Below are positions 1-10,597 of a stretch of DNA of 21,233 nucleotides, one piece after another (the first letter of the stretch is position 1; each line of letters begins with the position of its first letter). A program made the position numbers and the translations under genes. The notes beneath the pieces are model-generated. The model had not been told where the DNA came from, did no database searches, and saw only the letters and a list, made by a program, of their open reading frames with translations. Origin of the DNA: Carex sylvatica (taxonomy: Eukaryota; Streptophyta; Magnoliopsida; Poales; Cyperaceae); the NCBI GenBank assembly GCA_964058845.1, contig CAXKVR010000758.1, positions 1 to 21,233 of the forward strand, given 5' to 3'.

Positions 1-1341
1 CATTAATTTTTTTGACAAAATGCTCTTGCTCCAAATTCCCCTTCCCTTTCTTTCTCCCGCTCTCTCTCCACGTTACTCTCTGCTATTTTTTACTTTGGAA
101 AGTGTCAAATTAAGAAAGGTATAATTTTCTATGCATTTAATTTCCTACCACATTTGAAAAACTTTATTACTATTAAATGTCTCATATTTGCCCCAACTAT
201 ATATTCTTATTCCTCTTTACATATGACATATTAATTGAAGATGATAGAGTATATTTATCTTGGACGATAGATAATAATTCACAAATCTAATTTTTAATAA
301 CATAAAATGAGTGTCTCAAGGCATATAATTTATTAGTAATATTTGTAATATCTCAAATGATCAACAGATTTATAGAATCTTATATATTTAGTATAAAAAT
401 TATTTAATGCAAAACGACATGTATTTCTCTCCAATACTCATATATTGCATATAACATATAGTATAAAATATTTTTAATGAAAACTTTTATTAGATAAACA
501 CATACATGATATAGTATTAGTTTATTTTGCAATATATTTTTACATCTTAAATCATTTTAACAATCTCTGTAATACATGATCTTTCAAATTAACATATATA
601 TCTTTTCAATATAGACACTCTACAAAAGACATTCTACATATAGTTTATGCAGTAAAAAAGTTTCATAATATGGCTTCCACAATTATAGAAAAATTATCAT
701 ATCACATACTAAGAACATTTAAGTGAGATATTCATGCTTAAAAAAAAATGTATTGTTCATGTACATTTTTCTTAAAAAAAAAGAAAGAAACAAATTAAAA
801 TTAACATTTTAATAATCAATTGGCATTTCTTCTCATTGTACATTTTATAATTTTTTCATCAAAAAATGCCGACACAACATTAAAAGTCTAACAAAATATG
901 CTAAGATTTATAGTTCATTCAATTATCTTTCACATACATAAAGTTCAAAAACATTACTAATATCAACAATACGAAATAGCACAATAAAGTAAAATATTGT
1001 TACAAACGATAAATCATAAATCATAAATGTAAACCACTACCTTAATCTTATGTGCTTGTATCACACTTTCAAACTTCCTACAATGAAAAAATAAATATTT
1101 TAAAAGTAATAATACAAAGTGAGCAACTTTATCATAAAAAAATCAAATAGTAATTAATAAACTATAAACAACTAAAAAAATCTCACATTAGATTAATGTT
1201 TAGCATACTTTAGTTGTCAACAGTAGATGAAATCTCAAGTAGTGGAACTTGCATAATCATATAATTTTATTAGTAAGAAATATTACTATTTGAAACAAAT
1301 GTAATGAGAAAATACTTATCACCTCTAGTTTTGTGAAGTCA
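1..1341. other. AT-rich intergenic DNA, no gene seen
   Basis: This stretch is strongly AT-rich and has stops in all frames. I see no coding segment, RNA gene or clear repeat structure. It lies beyond the 3' end of the decayed MuDR-type transposase on the minus strand and may hold the eroded end of that element, but I could not identify a terminal inverted repeat. Confidence 0.6.
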
Positions 1342-3366
1342 CTAACAATTTTTTTTGTAATGACCAAGCTCATTACAATGCCCACATTTACGTTTTATTA
1401 TACCAGTTGTTTCTCTTACATCCAAGAAATTATGTATGCGAGTTGCCTTAGGACAACTCTTTTTTTTTCCTAAGTACAGAAGAGAGCACAATTGGTCCTT
1501 TGATGCTTGGCCAAAATCTCTTGTCTAAAACAGGATAAAACCGGATCGAGCATACATTGCGATACATCTCAATGAAATACCAATCATTACAAAGTGTATG
1601 AAAGTTTGTATTATGCCATTGATCACCACAACAAGTCAGCATATGACTGCAACGAAGATCGATAAGTCGAAATGCCTGACATACACAATTTGATGACCTC
1701 CCATTTATTGTTACCGGGTATTTTGAGGTTCCAGTATTAACCTCGTATTCACAAGGACCAAACCAACATACCTGGTACCTGTGAGATGCGATCTGTCGAG
1801 GGCGTATTTGGTCAATAACTTTAGGACACAACTGGGTTGTCATTTTTCTTCCTTGCTCACTATGTACGCTCGACAGAAGCTTGGTTTACTCTATAAAATG
1901 TAGCAGCAACAAATGCAGTGACAGGTAGTGATCGAGTACCTTTGAGTACCGAGTTAAGGTTCTCAGACCAGTTGATGGTCATAACACCATATTTTCTTCC
2001 ACCATCAAATGCTAATGCCCAATATTCACGGTCATCATTTATTTTCTCCTCTATCCATTTTTAAGCATCCTCACATTCAATTTTTAATTTCTCTTTCAGT
2101 CTATTAAATTCTACAACCTCATTTACACAACCAATCCTGTAAAATTTATCCAATACTACTTTATCAATAATACCTGCCTTTTTAAGATTTGTCTTTATAT
2201 GACGCAAACACCAACAATGAGCATGACCATCATTAGGAGAAAATACACTACAAACCACATCTTTATTACTAGAAAAATGATCAGATATGATGCAAACATT
2301 CCTTTCATGTGTAAAAAAAATCTTTCAATGAATGAATAAACCACTTCCAATTATCTCCATTTTCTTTATTACAAATAGCAAAAGCTATTGGATAAAGGCC
2401 CCCATTAGCATCAATACTCGTAGCAATTAATGCACATTCCTCATATTTGCCATATAAATGAGTGTCATCAACACTTACCACTGGCCGACAATTTTTCCAA
2501 CCCTCTATCGAAGGGCCAAAAGTCCAAAAGACTCGCATAAATTGTTGTTCACCTGTTCCTGTAAATGGAGGGTTCATGGTCCAAACAGTACTTGGATTTG
2601 AAGCTTGCATCATAGATAAGTACCTTGGTAAATCAGAAAAAGACTTTTCCCAACTACCATATATAATTCTTAACGCTCTACTGCGTGCTTTCCATGCCAA
2701 ATCGTAACTAATATCTGTTTTCCAATCATCCTTGATTTTGAGTCGAATTTCTTTTACACTCATGGATAGTGATGCTCTCATTGATGGAAGTATCATCTCG
2801 CAAATTAAAGCAGATGTGCAATTTCAGTGCATACTGTTACCTATTGGAAAAACACAATTATGAGACCCATTGTATTGACTAACTAAAAAATATGTAGCTC
2901 CTTTCGGTTTATGTGCGTGAAACCTCCAACGTTAGTCACTTTGAACACAAATACAAGTATAACGGCAAGTGTCAGACTTCTTCACTTTTATTTGAACATA
3001 GTGTATGACATGCCACTCTCCAAGTGTCTTTGATAAAGTCTTTTTGTCAGAAAATATTAGTCATTTCCAGTCCCCATTTGCATTTGCTGGGCCGTGTGTG
3101 GCAAATTGACTCTCGTTAGTCAAGTCTTTTATCTCGTATGTTGCCAACTAAGATTTATCAGTATTGAAAGATATCGGGTTGTTGACAAACTCACGGTCCA
3201 CCTGTGGACTTTTGTTTGCTTCAACGGCAGCAGCTATGATTGTGAGACCACCATTATGTTCAACTTCTATCTCCTGATCAACATTATCATCAAAATCAGA
3301 GCACTTTTCCTCTTCAAAATATTCACTTGCATCATTGGACCATTCAAATGCCAATGTATCAGCCAT
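1342..3366 (-). pseudogene. Decayed MuDR-type (MULE) transposase, element C
   Basis: On the minus strand the hallmarks of a MuDR-class transposase appear in the right order but are broken by stops and frameshifts. From the 5' side there is an acidic N-terminal piece starting at ATG 3366, then a Cys-containing DNA-binding region (about 2880-3000) with an in-frame TAA at 2932-2934. The MULE core follows (2305-2796), with the first catalytic Asp in VSVDDTHLYGKYE. After a frameshift in a T-run near 2310 come the second Asp (CIISDHFSS) and the Cys/His motif HCWCLRH. A TAA at 2061-2063 interrupts the next block, which reads on through SENLNS and LPVTAF. A SWIM zinc finger lies at 1448-1843 (CVCQ...CSH). 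After a one-base slip in the A-run near 1461-1469, a C-terminal CCHC zinc knuckle (CGHCNELGHYKKNC) ends at TAG 1342-1344. The enzyme would have cut and joined MULE ends in the nucleus, but this copy cannot make a full protein. Confidence 0.85.
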
Positions 3367-3720
3367 GATCCGATCCTACATATACATTAAACTCAATTAA
3401 AAAAAATGGATGAATGACATTGTCCGTCCTATATAATATTCCTGAATTATACTTATTAATATTGAGGTACAAAATCAGAGATCTTTTACCTCTGACATTT
3501 TTATATGATATCATTATTAAAAGTCAGTATAAAATACATGTTGATATGTAAGTGAATCCAATTTAATGACACATACACGTTTTATATTCTTTACAAATGT
3601 CTTCATATCCCTTATAGATGTTTTGATCAAGTTTTAACTAGAATTAATTTGGTGACCTTTCTTGATAATCTTTTATGCTCCTTTTTCACTTATCTTAACT
3701 CAAAATGTGCTGACATAATT

Positions 3721-3726
<6 letters not shown>
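3367..3726. other. AT-rich spacer, nothing recognised
   Basis: This is non-coding AT-rich DNA between the start of the decayed transposase and the TA microsatellite. I see no coding or repeat signal in it. It may include the 5' leader of element C, but no splice or TATA signal stands out. Confidence 0.5.

Positions 3727-3752
<26 letters not shown>
3727..3752. repeat. TA microsatellite flanking the MITE
   Basis: An uninterrupted run of alternating T and A directly abuts the left end of the foldback element. A second TA run of about 8 units follows its right end (4160-4175). The element therefore probably inserted into, or duplicated, a TA target, but the exact target-site duplication cannot be resolved inside the repeat. 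Confidence 0.85.
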
Positions 3753-4159
3753 GGGAACGGCTAAATTGCTGCTGGCAGCATTTCTGCCCGAGGTGCTGCC
3801 GGCTGTTTTTTTATTTTGTGATGTCCAAACAACAAATCCAAACCGTTAGATGTTTAATCCATATTATAATCTACTTGGAGACCAAATTTTATATTTTTCT
3901 GAATTTTTTTACTATTTATTAAGCTGGTTTGAAAACTGCTGATTTCAATACTGCAGAAATTTACTGAAATCAGCAGTTTTCAAACCAGCTTAATAAATAG
4001 TAAAAAAATTCAGAAAAATATAAAATTTGGTCTCCAAGTAGATTATAATATGGATTAAACATCTAACGGTTTGGATTTATTGTTTGGACATTACAAAATA
4101 AAAAAACAGCCGGCAGCACCTCGGGCAGAAATGCTGCCAGCAGCAATTTAGCCGTTCCC
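3753..4159. mobile_element. Foldback MITE, 407 bp, near-perfect palindrome
   Basis: Two arms of equal length (3753-3947 and 3965-4159, 195 bp each) are inverted copies separated by a 17-bp loop. By eye I count only about two mismatches, near 3819 and 3831 on the left arm. The ends read GGGAACGGCTAAATTGCTGC on the left and its complement on the right. No coding capacity is present, so mobilisation would depend on a transposase supplied elsewhere. The TA-flanked ends fit a Tc1/mariner-type or similar TA-targeting MITE, but the terminal sequence is not the usual Stowaway motif, so I do not assign a superfamily. A read-through transcript would fold into a long perfect hairpin, a plausible small-RNA source. 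Confidence 0.9.
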
Positions 4160-4179
4160 TATATATATATATATATTTT

Positions 4180-4722
4180 TGAATGAAAGATGAGAGTCAA
4201 ACACTCAAATTACGTTTTAATTTATAAAAAATCACAAGTAGTGTCATTATTTATATAAGGTCCTAAAAAATACACAAGAAAAAAAAAACCTAAACTATAT
4301 ATCTTACTGATGCTGTAAGAACCAATTCATCACATACTCATTTTAATCTTCTCTTTAGTTGTCTGCATAAATCAAAATAGTTAAAATAAGGTTATCAGCC
4401 TACGTTCACATATATCCTTTTTTTCAATAGTCTCAATTTATAAGTTAAACAATTTATAAAGTTACCAGTTAAATAATAAATAAAATATTTTTAATAGAAA
4501 CGACTTATACTAATTCGACTCAAGAATAAGTGAGGCTAAATAAAGTTTGAATGATAACTTTTTAATATTTATAATTCAGCTCAACAATATTTAATAAAAA
4601 CAACTAATTTGACTCAATAATTTTTAATATAACTTTTATACTAATTGAAATTCTACACAAAGGATAATCATAAAATGTTAAAACCTTAGTATATCTCAGA
4701 AAAGGACCTAACGCCATGTCAG
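4180..4722. other. AT-rich intergenic DNA
   Basis: This is low-complexity AT-rich sequence to the right of the MITE. Stops occur in all frames and no motif or repeat family is recognisable. Confidence 0.5.
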
Positions 4723-4974
4723 TTGGATTATGTGCAGATGAGAGATAGAAAGGAGGCCGATCAAATTTTCATGAATATTTTGAAGATTTTGGAAGGGAGA
4801 CGAACAGATGGAATTGAAAGAAGTGAAATAACAAAAGTAAACAAAGAGAAAGAGAAAACTTTATGTGGGTGGAGTCTACAAGAATATTTTGTCAAGAAAA
4901 TTAATGAAGGGATATTTGATTTGATTTTTGTACAAGCAGAGCAGTTTGTAAAATCCTCCCTTATCATAACCTAA
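4723..4974 (+). CDS. Doubtful 83-codon ORF of unknown function
   Basis: This open frame encodes a small, charged, Lys/Glu-rich peptide starting MDYVQMRDRKEADQIF. I do not recognise a family, and there is no signal peptide, zinc motif or clear domain. The segment is somewhat richer in purines and less AT-rich than its surroundings, which is why it stands out. The frame is open further upstream of the ATG only briefly, and I see no splice signals that would join it to anything. It could be a fragment of a captured or decayed gene, or chance. Confidence 0.2.
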   Translation: MDYVQMRDRKEADQIFMNILKILEGRRTDGIERSEITKVNKEKEKTLCGWSLQEYFVKKINEGIFDLIFVQAEQFVKSSLIIT

Positions 4975-5815
4975 TTTACGATGTCGGCGCGTTCTCTGCC
5001 ACTGTTAACTATATATAGTGATGCATTTTATTAACTTGCTGATCGAATACCTCATATATAATAATGAAGTTTGTTGAAAGTTGCATGCAGCACCAATATT
5101 ATGGAGAGCTTACTAGATCGATTGTTCTAGATTATATATTTTATATTAGTCTAAAATACTCTAGATTATTCAAGAGTAGACTAGAGTATATATGCTAGGT
5201 CTAGGTGTATGAATTAATTATATTCCAATTCTGGGTAAAGATCGAATTCAACAAGCTAGCACAGCACTTTTAATTAAGTTTGAGCTACGTACGTACTATG
5301 CACATTTAATTAAGGTTGAAGCTAGCAAAAGTCAGCACAATATATCCTTGGGACCAGCTGTACGTCTGTAGTCTCAGTCTGTGCCAATCCATATCGATCA
5401 TCATCTATTAGAATTTAGAAATCATCGATGCATGCATTGAAGAACAAAACCAAGTTAATAGACAGCAAATTAAAGTATTAACTAGTTCTTACGTACATAT
5501 TAAACTGTAATATTAAATGTCATCAATTTATAACTAACAACACATGACGTACATTAACTAATTAAGTTGAACAACAACATTCAAAAGCATCTTACATCTA
5601 GACCCACAGATTCAAAAGCAAAAATAATAAATAGATAATAGACTAGTTACTCCAATGAGCTAATCATCAAATTTACAACTTAATATAAACTGCAATATAA
5701 AAAAAAAAAACACCAAATGGGTCTTCTTTGTACCGCTCAACTCAGATTGTGTTAACTCGTCGCGTCTTTTGTTTCTCTATTTTTAAATATTAAGAGAAAT
5801 TGAAAAAAAAAAAAT
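4975..5815. other. AT-rich intergenic DNA
   Basis: No gene is seen. There are some short CTAGA/TCTAG-rich imperfect palindromes around 5125-5200 and a few GTAC tandem steps near 5288-5298. The right edge approaches the outer end of element A. Confidence 0.5.
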
Positions 5816-6180
5816 CACGACTATTGTACCATTATACATATAGAAGTACCTTTTTGCCGATTTTTTTATTAATAGAAAATAAATAAATAAAATTTGTTAA
5901 TAGAGGATCTCTTTTGATTATTTTCGAGAAGTAGGTAGGCCGGATTTAATTATATCGTCCAGCAGACGGTACAAATCTTACCGTCTCGCTTAAAACCTTA
6001 ATCAACTTACTTAGCAAAAAATGCGGACGGTGAGAGAAGACCCGTCCCAAATTGTGAGAAAAAAGGGACGATGAAGTAAGACCCGTCCCATATTGAAAAA
6101 AAAACGGACAGTGAATTATAACCCATCCCACTTTGAGAAAAAAAAAATCGGGACGGTAAAGTAAGACCCGTCTGAGAATT
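5816..6180. repeat. Element A left TIR with subterminal GACGG units
   Basis: The outer part (about 5818-5945) pairs with the right end of the element. The inner part (about 6023-6175) holds four diverged units of roughly 40 bp. Each consists of a GACGG-type core, a purine stretch, GACCCGTCC and an A-run. Such arrays are typical candidate transposase-binding sites in MULE ends, which is inference here. Confidence 0.75.
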
Positions 6181-6184
6181 TTCC

Positions 6185-6451
6185 TATATATACAGCAATT
6201 CGATCCGAATGTCTGAGACCGACAGAGAGAGAAGAAGGCTCAGACAGAGACAGAAGTTCATCTGAAAACATAGGTAATTATTTTCAATAACGAAGTTGAA
6301 TTTTAAATCGGTAACTTATTAATTATATTTTCTGTTGTGCCATTCTATTTATTGTAAAATAATTTAATTAATATTAGTTTTTATTATTGTAATAATAATA
6401 ATATGTTCTTTATTCATTATTGTGTAGGTTAATTTATAAAACTAATTAATC
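6185..6451 (+). promoter_or_regulatory. Element A left promoter, leader and leader intron
   Basis: TATATATA at 6185-6192 sits just inside the left TIR. A purine-rich leader follows. A GT donor after 6273 (ATAG|GTAATT) and an AG acceptor at 6426-6427 (TGTGTAG) define a short leader intron, and the transposase ATG is at 6452. This mirrors element B, where a leader intron also ends just before the transposase ATG. The TATA and splice calls are by motif only. Confidence 0.5.
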
Positions 6452-6682
6452 ATGTTGATGCTGATAGTTTATTTTGGTGGTGAAATACGACACGGTCGTA
6501 AAGGAGTAGAGTATAGTATTAGTCCTCGATTCTCATTGAGTATGACTGATGAATATGGTTGGTATGATGTGAAAGGTGAAATTTATCGTCAGCTTGGATA
6601 TTCTGAGAATGAGTATAACCTAAAAGCACATGCACGGGTTAATGTTGGTACAACAGCTCGACATTATTATGAGAAAAATTAA
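6452..6682 (+). pseudogene. N-terminal remnant of element A transposase
   Basis: The frame opens MLMLIVYFGGEIRHG and runs to a TAA. It resembles the first 75 residues of the element B transposase (INIYYGREI, then a basic ...IKARLN-like stretch; here LKAHARVNVG), so it is the same family-specific N-terminal domain. The DNA-binding, DDE and SWIM parts are absent. About 80 bp after the stop the sequence is already the antisense of the PMD last exon, so an internal deletion has removed the rest. It cannot encode an active transposase. Confidence 0.65.
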
Positions 6683-6758
6683 AATCGTGTGCGATCAGAG
6701 TTGGAGATGTATTTATATCCAAAGTACACGTTCCCAAATCCAGTATACTTTTCTCGAT

Positions 6759-8686
6759 TTATACATTGGATTGGATCCAATCATCGATATTGTCTGGAAG
6801 ATCGGCCGCCCTAAACATACTTTGCAATTTAGCATCCATACCGTTGTCTCTGAGAAGGCCACAACTTGCTTTGAGAAATTTTTTTCCTATTTTCTTGAGT
6901 GTTCTCGATTTCGTCAATCCTATAGCTGCTGATATTATCTTTATCCATCGTAATGACTATAAAATAAAAAAAAAGTGGTAACTCCTTTGAAAAAATAATA
7001 TCATCTCATAAATATTTTAAATTTATAAAACTTACATCACGTGTCGATTTCGGAGCACTGGGAATGTACCCTACTTCACTAGTCTCATCTCTGTATTCTG
7101 AAATGGGATCGTCGAGACCCTCTATGCATTGTTTTCCTAAGAAGATATTGAACATGCCATTATCCTGGAACCAACTTCGGTATGACAATATGTCGTAATG
7201 ACTCCAATACCCGGTTGCAACAACCAAGTGGTTTTCTGGATTAGATGTCTCATTTACTTAATTATGATGCACATTAGACCAATTTACTAGTTCCACATTG
7301 GCACTATGAATAAATTTATGTAACCAGCGTACCTCATCCTCGGGGAGCGGCAGTGGTGGCAGGATGGGCTGTGTATACCCAAACTGCCGCATCACACAAT
7401 CTGGGTAATAATGCTCAATTATCCAAAAGTGCACAAGTGGCACACGAACTAGCCATACACCCATTTCGTTAATAACTCGTGATGACAGCTTACACGGTAT
7501 CTCATTTAACATCGTGTTGTAAGGCTCTCATTTTATCATGTAATCTTTGAGTTTCTGCAATTCGTTGCAGAAGTAACTAACTCTACTCCGATTGTGACCT
7601 TGGCGATAATTATGGAGACAACACCACTTATCTCCGAATGCTGGACACTCTTCTTGATTTGGCTTGCCCCAATCTAGACTCCAATCATGTAAGGGATGAG
7701 GACAACCGGTCGGTAAACGAGACTAACACCAATGTTGTAGAAGCACAGTTGAACCTGACATACACTTTATTTTACGCTGAACCGCAACACAAAGGCTCTT
7801 GTAGAGATAAGCTAGAACAACCCCACCCAGTTGTACTGTTCCGGAGAATCAAGATTTTGTAGAAATTGTAAATACATTGCCGGAACCAAATCTCCCGACG
7901 AATCGACAAAAAATATAGACCCGAATAAATCGAGTACATATACCCTTGTGTACTGGCGTACCTGTTCCTCTGTAGGCTCACCTGGTTGCGTGTTTGGCAT
8001 TGCAGCAAATCAATTACGCAACTCCTTCATATTTATAGCATACCCAGAAGTTGTTCGAACCTCTTCCGCATCGTTTGGCCCCGATCTCTTCTTCTTTTTA
8101 AGCACCGCACTTGCGGTCCCATTTCCAAGAAGTTGATCCACTAAGATAGACCAAGTACGGTCTGAAGAACCCGTCACCGGTAACCTTATGATCGGCAACG
8201 CCCAGAGACAAGAAACATCCTGTAGCGTAATTATTATCTCTCCTACGAGAAGATGAAAACTGTGGATCTCTGGTTTCCATCGCTCCACGAGACCAACGAG
8301 GAGTGATGGGTCAATTTTTATGTGATCCATTTGAGAAACCTGATATAAACCGAGTCTAAGCAAAAATGGTTTGCAAAGGTGGTGGTACGCAATCCCAGTC
8401 CAGAGATGTCGAGGGTCCACTCCTATATCTCTGTAATCATGTCAATGTTATACAAATTGATTAAAATAAAACATTGTAATTCAAATAGTTATATCATTTT
8501 ATAAAAAATATATTATATGATTCATGGAGTAACTTACATTGTCATAGATTCATGAGACCTTATGTTGGTCATGCGGCATCCATAATAAATTGCTAAAATT
8601 ATCTGCTGACCATGCCGGATCAAAACCAACATCATCATATGCAGCTGCAGCATCTGAAGTGCCACAGCATCTGAAGTGCTTGACAT
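6759..8686 (-). pseudogene. PMD (plant mobile domain) pseudogene of element A
   Basis: Three coding segments can be traced: 8686-8538 (donor GTAAGT), 8430-7036 (acceptor ATTACAG; donor GTAAGT) and 6956-6759 (acceptor TTTATAG; stop TAA 6759-6761). Reading phases agree at both junctions. The PMD signature is clear in the second segment: GLYQVSQM, LVERWKPEIHSFHL, VSCLWALP and LPVTGSSDRTW. Later blocks YLQFLQNLDSPEQYNW, RQFGYTQPI and VGYIPSAP line up with the intact element B protein. The gene is dead: TGA at 8010-8012, a frameshift near 7815, TAG at 7723-7725, TGA at 7528-7530 and TAA at 7258-7260 all interrupt the frame. PMD proteins are nuclear, and cellular members act in silencing and genome stability. 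The role of transposon copies is not established. Introns 2, 3 and 4 of the element B gene are absent here. Confidence 0.85.
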
Positions 8687-9336
8687 TATGCATGCATAAA
8701 ATTTTGAAATAATTAATAACACTCTCAATTTACTAACCACTCACATTATTAAATAAATTATTAAATTAAACAATTACCTATGAACTCTAAAACTCACAAA
8801 AATAAATAAATTAAGAAATAAATAAAATACAAGATGAATAAATTATCTAATTTATCACTTCTTGCAAAATACACTTAACAAACTAATAAAATAAAATCTA
8901 ATTAATTCAATTCATTTTCATAATAGATTAAGAAAATAAGTACCTACATTACCTAAATTACTTGCATTACCAAAAATTCAAAATGAATGAACTATGAACT
9001 TTACGCTAAAATATTCTCAAAATAATACTATGAATTATTCATATCTAATAAATTGCAACTAATCTCAACAATAATTAAAATAATGCTATCAACTCTCTCA
9101 ATTATATGCTATGGACTAATTTAAATAAATAAATTAAACGAAATTAATTATACCATATCAAATGGGTCTAAAAATAAATTATTTTTTCTAAACCCTAATT
9201 TATCAATTATTTTAAAATACAATTAACAAACTAATAAAATTTACTATGATCAATAGTTTGATAATAAATCAAATTGAAAATTATTATCAATTAACTTATA
9301 CACTAATTTATTTTAATTTTATATAAATAAAAAAAT
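8687..9336. other. Presumed 5' leader intron of the element A PMD gene
   Basis: This is AT-rich non-coding DNA between the PMD start codon at 8686 and a possible splice donor at 9338-9337 on the minus strand (TTAAG|GTATTT), next to the right TIR. By analogy with element B it would be spliced out of the PMD leader. Apart from this I see nothing in it. Confidence 0.4.
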
Positions 9337-9855
9337 ACCTTAATAGAGAGATCGGGAGGGGCGGGACTGAGGTGTGGTGGCGGGTCCGGATGGACTGTCT
9401 GGTTCCGTCCCAGAGAAGGCATTTCTGAGGGACACCGCGTTTCTTTGAGTGAAGGAGAGACAGCGAAAGGGGCGAGCGAGAAAAGAGAAGGATGGCCAGG
9501 GTTATTTCGGTGTGGGACGGTATTAAAAATCCCGTTCGGATTTTTTTTTTCGTTAAATCCTGAACAGGTCTTATCTCACCGTCCGAATTTTTTTTCCACT
9601 AAATCCCGAATGGGTCTTACCTCACCGTCCGGATTTTTTTTTTTCTTCCACTAACACTAATTAACACTAATTAGAGTTGATGGTCCGGATGGGTTATTTA
9701 GTCCCATTCCATGGGACGGTATATTTATCCCCAATCTACTCATTTCTCGAAAAAACTCAAAACCAATCTCGTATTTCGATATTTTATTTATTTATTTTCT
9801 ATTAATAAAAAATTCGGTACTTTTTTGTGTATTGCCCTTTGTAACAGCGACTGCT
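9337..9855. repeat. Element A right end: PMD leader and TIR
   Basis: The GC-rich part (about 9340-9490) would be the pyrimidine-rich leader of the PMD gene on the minus strand, matching the leader position at the left end. Beyond it (about 9500-9725) are several CCGTCC/GGTCTTA units, the inverted counterparts of the left subterminal array, separated by T-runs. The outermost part (about 9740-9853) pairs with the left end. Confidence 0.65.
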
Positions 9856-10306
9856 GTTGAGACTCGAGTGATGTAAATTTCAATTAATGTTATACAAATA
9901 TCATACTTTCTCAATAAAATAAAAAGAAAATGTTACCTTTGTGTTGTAAAAATAATTGTTAATTTAAAATATTTTATGTGTAAAAGTTAGGAGTGAAAAC
10001 AGTATGGATAATATCTGATTCGTATTTGATCTGTATTCAAAAATTTAAATGTACATATCCGATAACCGAATATCCGTGTGGGCAAGAATACTAATATGGT
10101 TTTATGTTTCAATTATCCGTATTTAAATAGTATATATATTATAAAAAATTTATGTTATTCACTATTATAATTAAATAAATATTTTGAATTTTAATATTAT
10201 TTTAATAAATATCCGATCTTCGGATCCGTATCTGTAATATCCCCGTAAAATGTGAAAAACTATGGAGAAGTTTTAACTTTTAACACTCTGCATCCGTCTC
10301 TTTTTC
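9856..10306. other. Spacer between elements A and B
   Basis: This is AT-rich DNA without a coding signal. From about 10010 to 10240 it has many ATCCG/CGGAT steps (for example ATATCCGATAACCGAATATCCG-like runs), a pattern common in decayed plant repeats. I cannot name the family. Confidence 0.4.
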
Positions 10307-10349
10307 GGAAATAAATCTGCTGTGAAACAAGGGATTGCAGGGACCTGTT

Positions 10350-10420
10350 ATTTAAAATCCAACCTATTATATTTTGAAATACACAACTCTCAATACAAAT
10401 ATAAGGTTGTATTTGAGATA
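10350..10420. repeat. Small imperfect palindrome inserted in the left TIR
   Basis: The arms near 10350-10375 (AAAATCCAACCTATTATATT) and 10396-10420 (AATATAAGGTTGTATTTGAG) are inverted relatives. The right TIR lacks most of this stretch, going directly from CACCTCTTATCTCAAAG to the A/T-rich run. It looks like a tiny MITE or a fold-back left by an abortive repair event. Confidence 0.45.
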
Positions 10421-10499
10421 GAATTTTTTTCACAAACCATAATTAATAAATGGAAAATTAGCGAACCAATACGATTGCTTTTTTTTTTTCAAAAACCAT

Positions 10500-10566
10500 A
10501 AAGACCGGACGGTCCGTCCGGTCTCGAATTTTCGTTTTCTCCAGACCGGACCAACCGTCCGGTCTC

Positions 10567-10597
<31 letters not shown>

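Larger units (their letters stand above)
5816..9855. mobile_element. Element A: decayed PMD-carrying MULE, about 4 kb
   Basis: The two ends are inverted copies of each other. The left end near 5845-5892 (AGTACC, then ATTAATAGAAAATAAATAAA) matches the complement of the right end near 9785-9822, and similarity continues inward through CGAGAA...TAG(A/G)...CCGTCC. Both ends carry several GACGG...CCGTCC units. Inside are the N-terminal remnant of a MULE transposase (plus strand, from 6452) and a PMD pseudogene (minus strand, 6759-8686). The order matches element B, but the transposase core, SWIM region and any intergenic spacer are gone. The outer limits are approximate: TIR similarity fades near 5816 and 9855, and I could not find a convincing 9-bp target duplication. 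Confidence 0.75.

Noticed and set aside
2462..2707. 81-codon plus-strand frame
   Set aside because: It is the antisense of the decayed MULE core of element C, which carries recognisable transposase motifs.
3094..3390. 98-codon plus-strand frame
   Set aside because: It is antisense to the N-terminal part of the element C transposase and has no family resemblance.
5125..5200. CTAGA-rich imperfect palindromes
   Set aside because: The arms are short and irregular in AT-rich DNA. They are too weak to call an element.
7831..8136. 101-codon plus-strand frame
   Set aside because: It is antisense to the PMD pseudogene of element A, whose motifs are clear on the minus strand.
5810..9860. 9-bp target-site duplication for element A
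   Set aside because: No matching 9-mers were found at plausible ends, and the outer TIR sequence is too eroded to fix the boundary.
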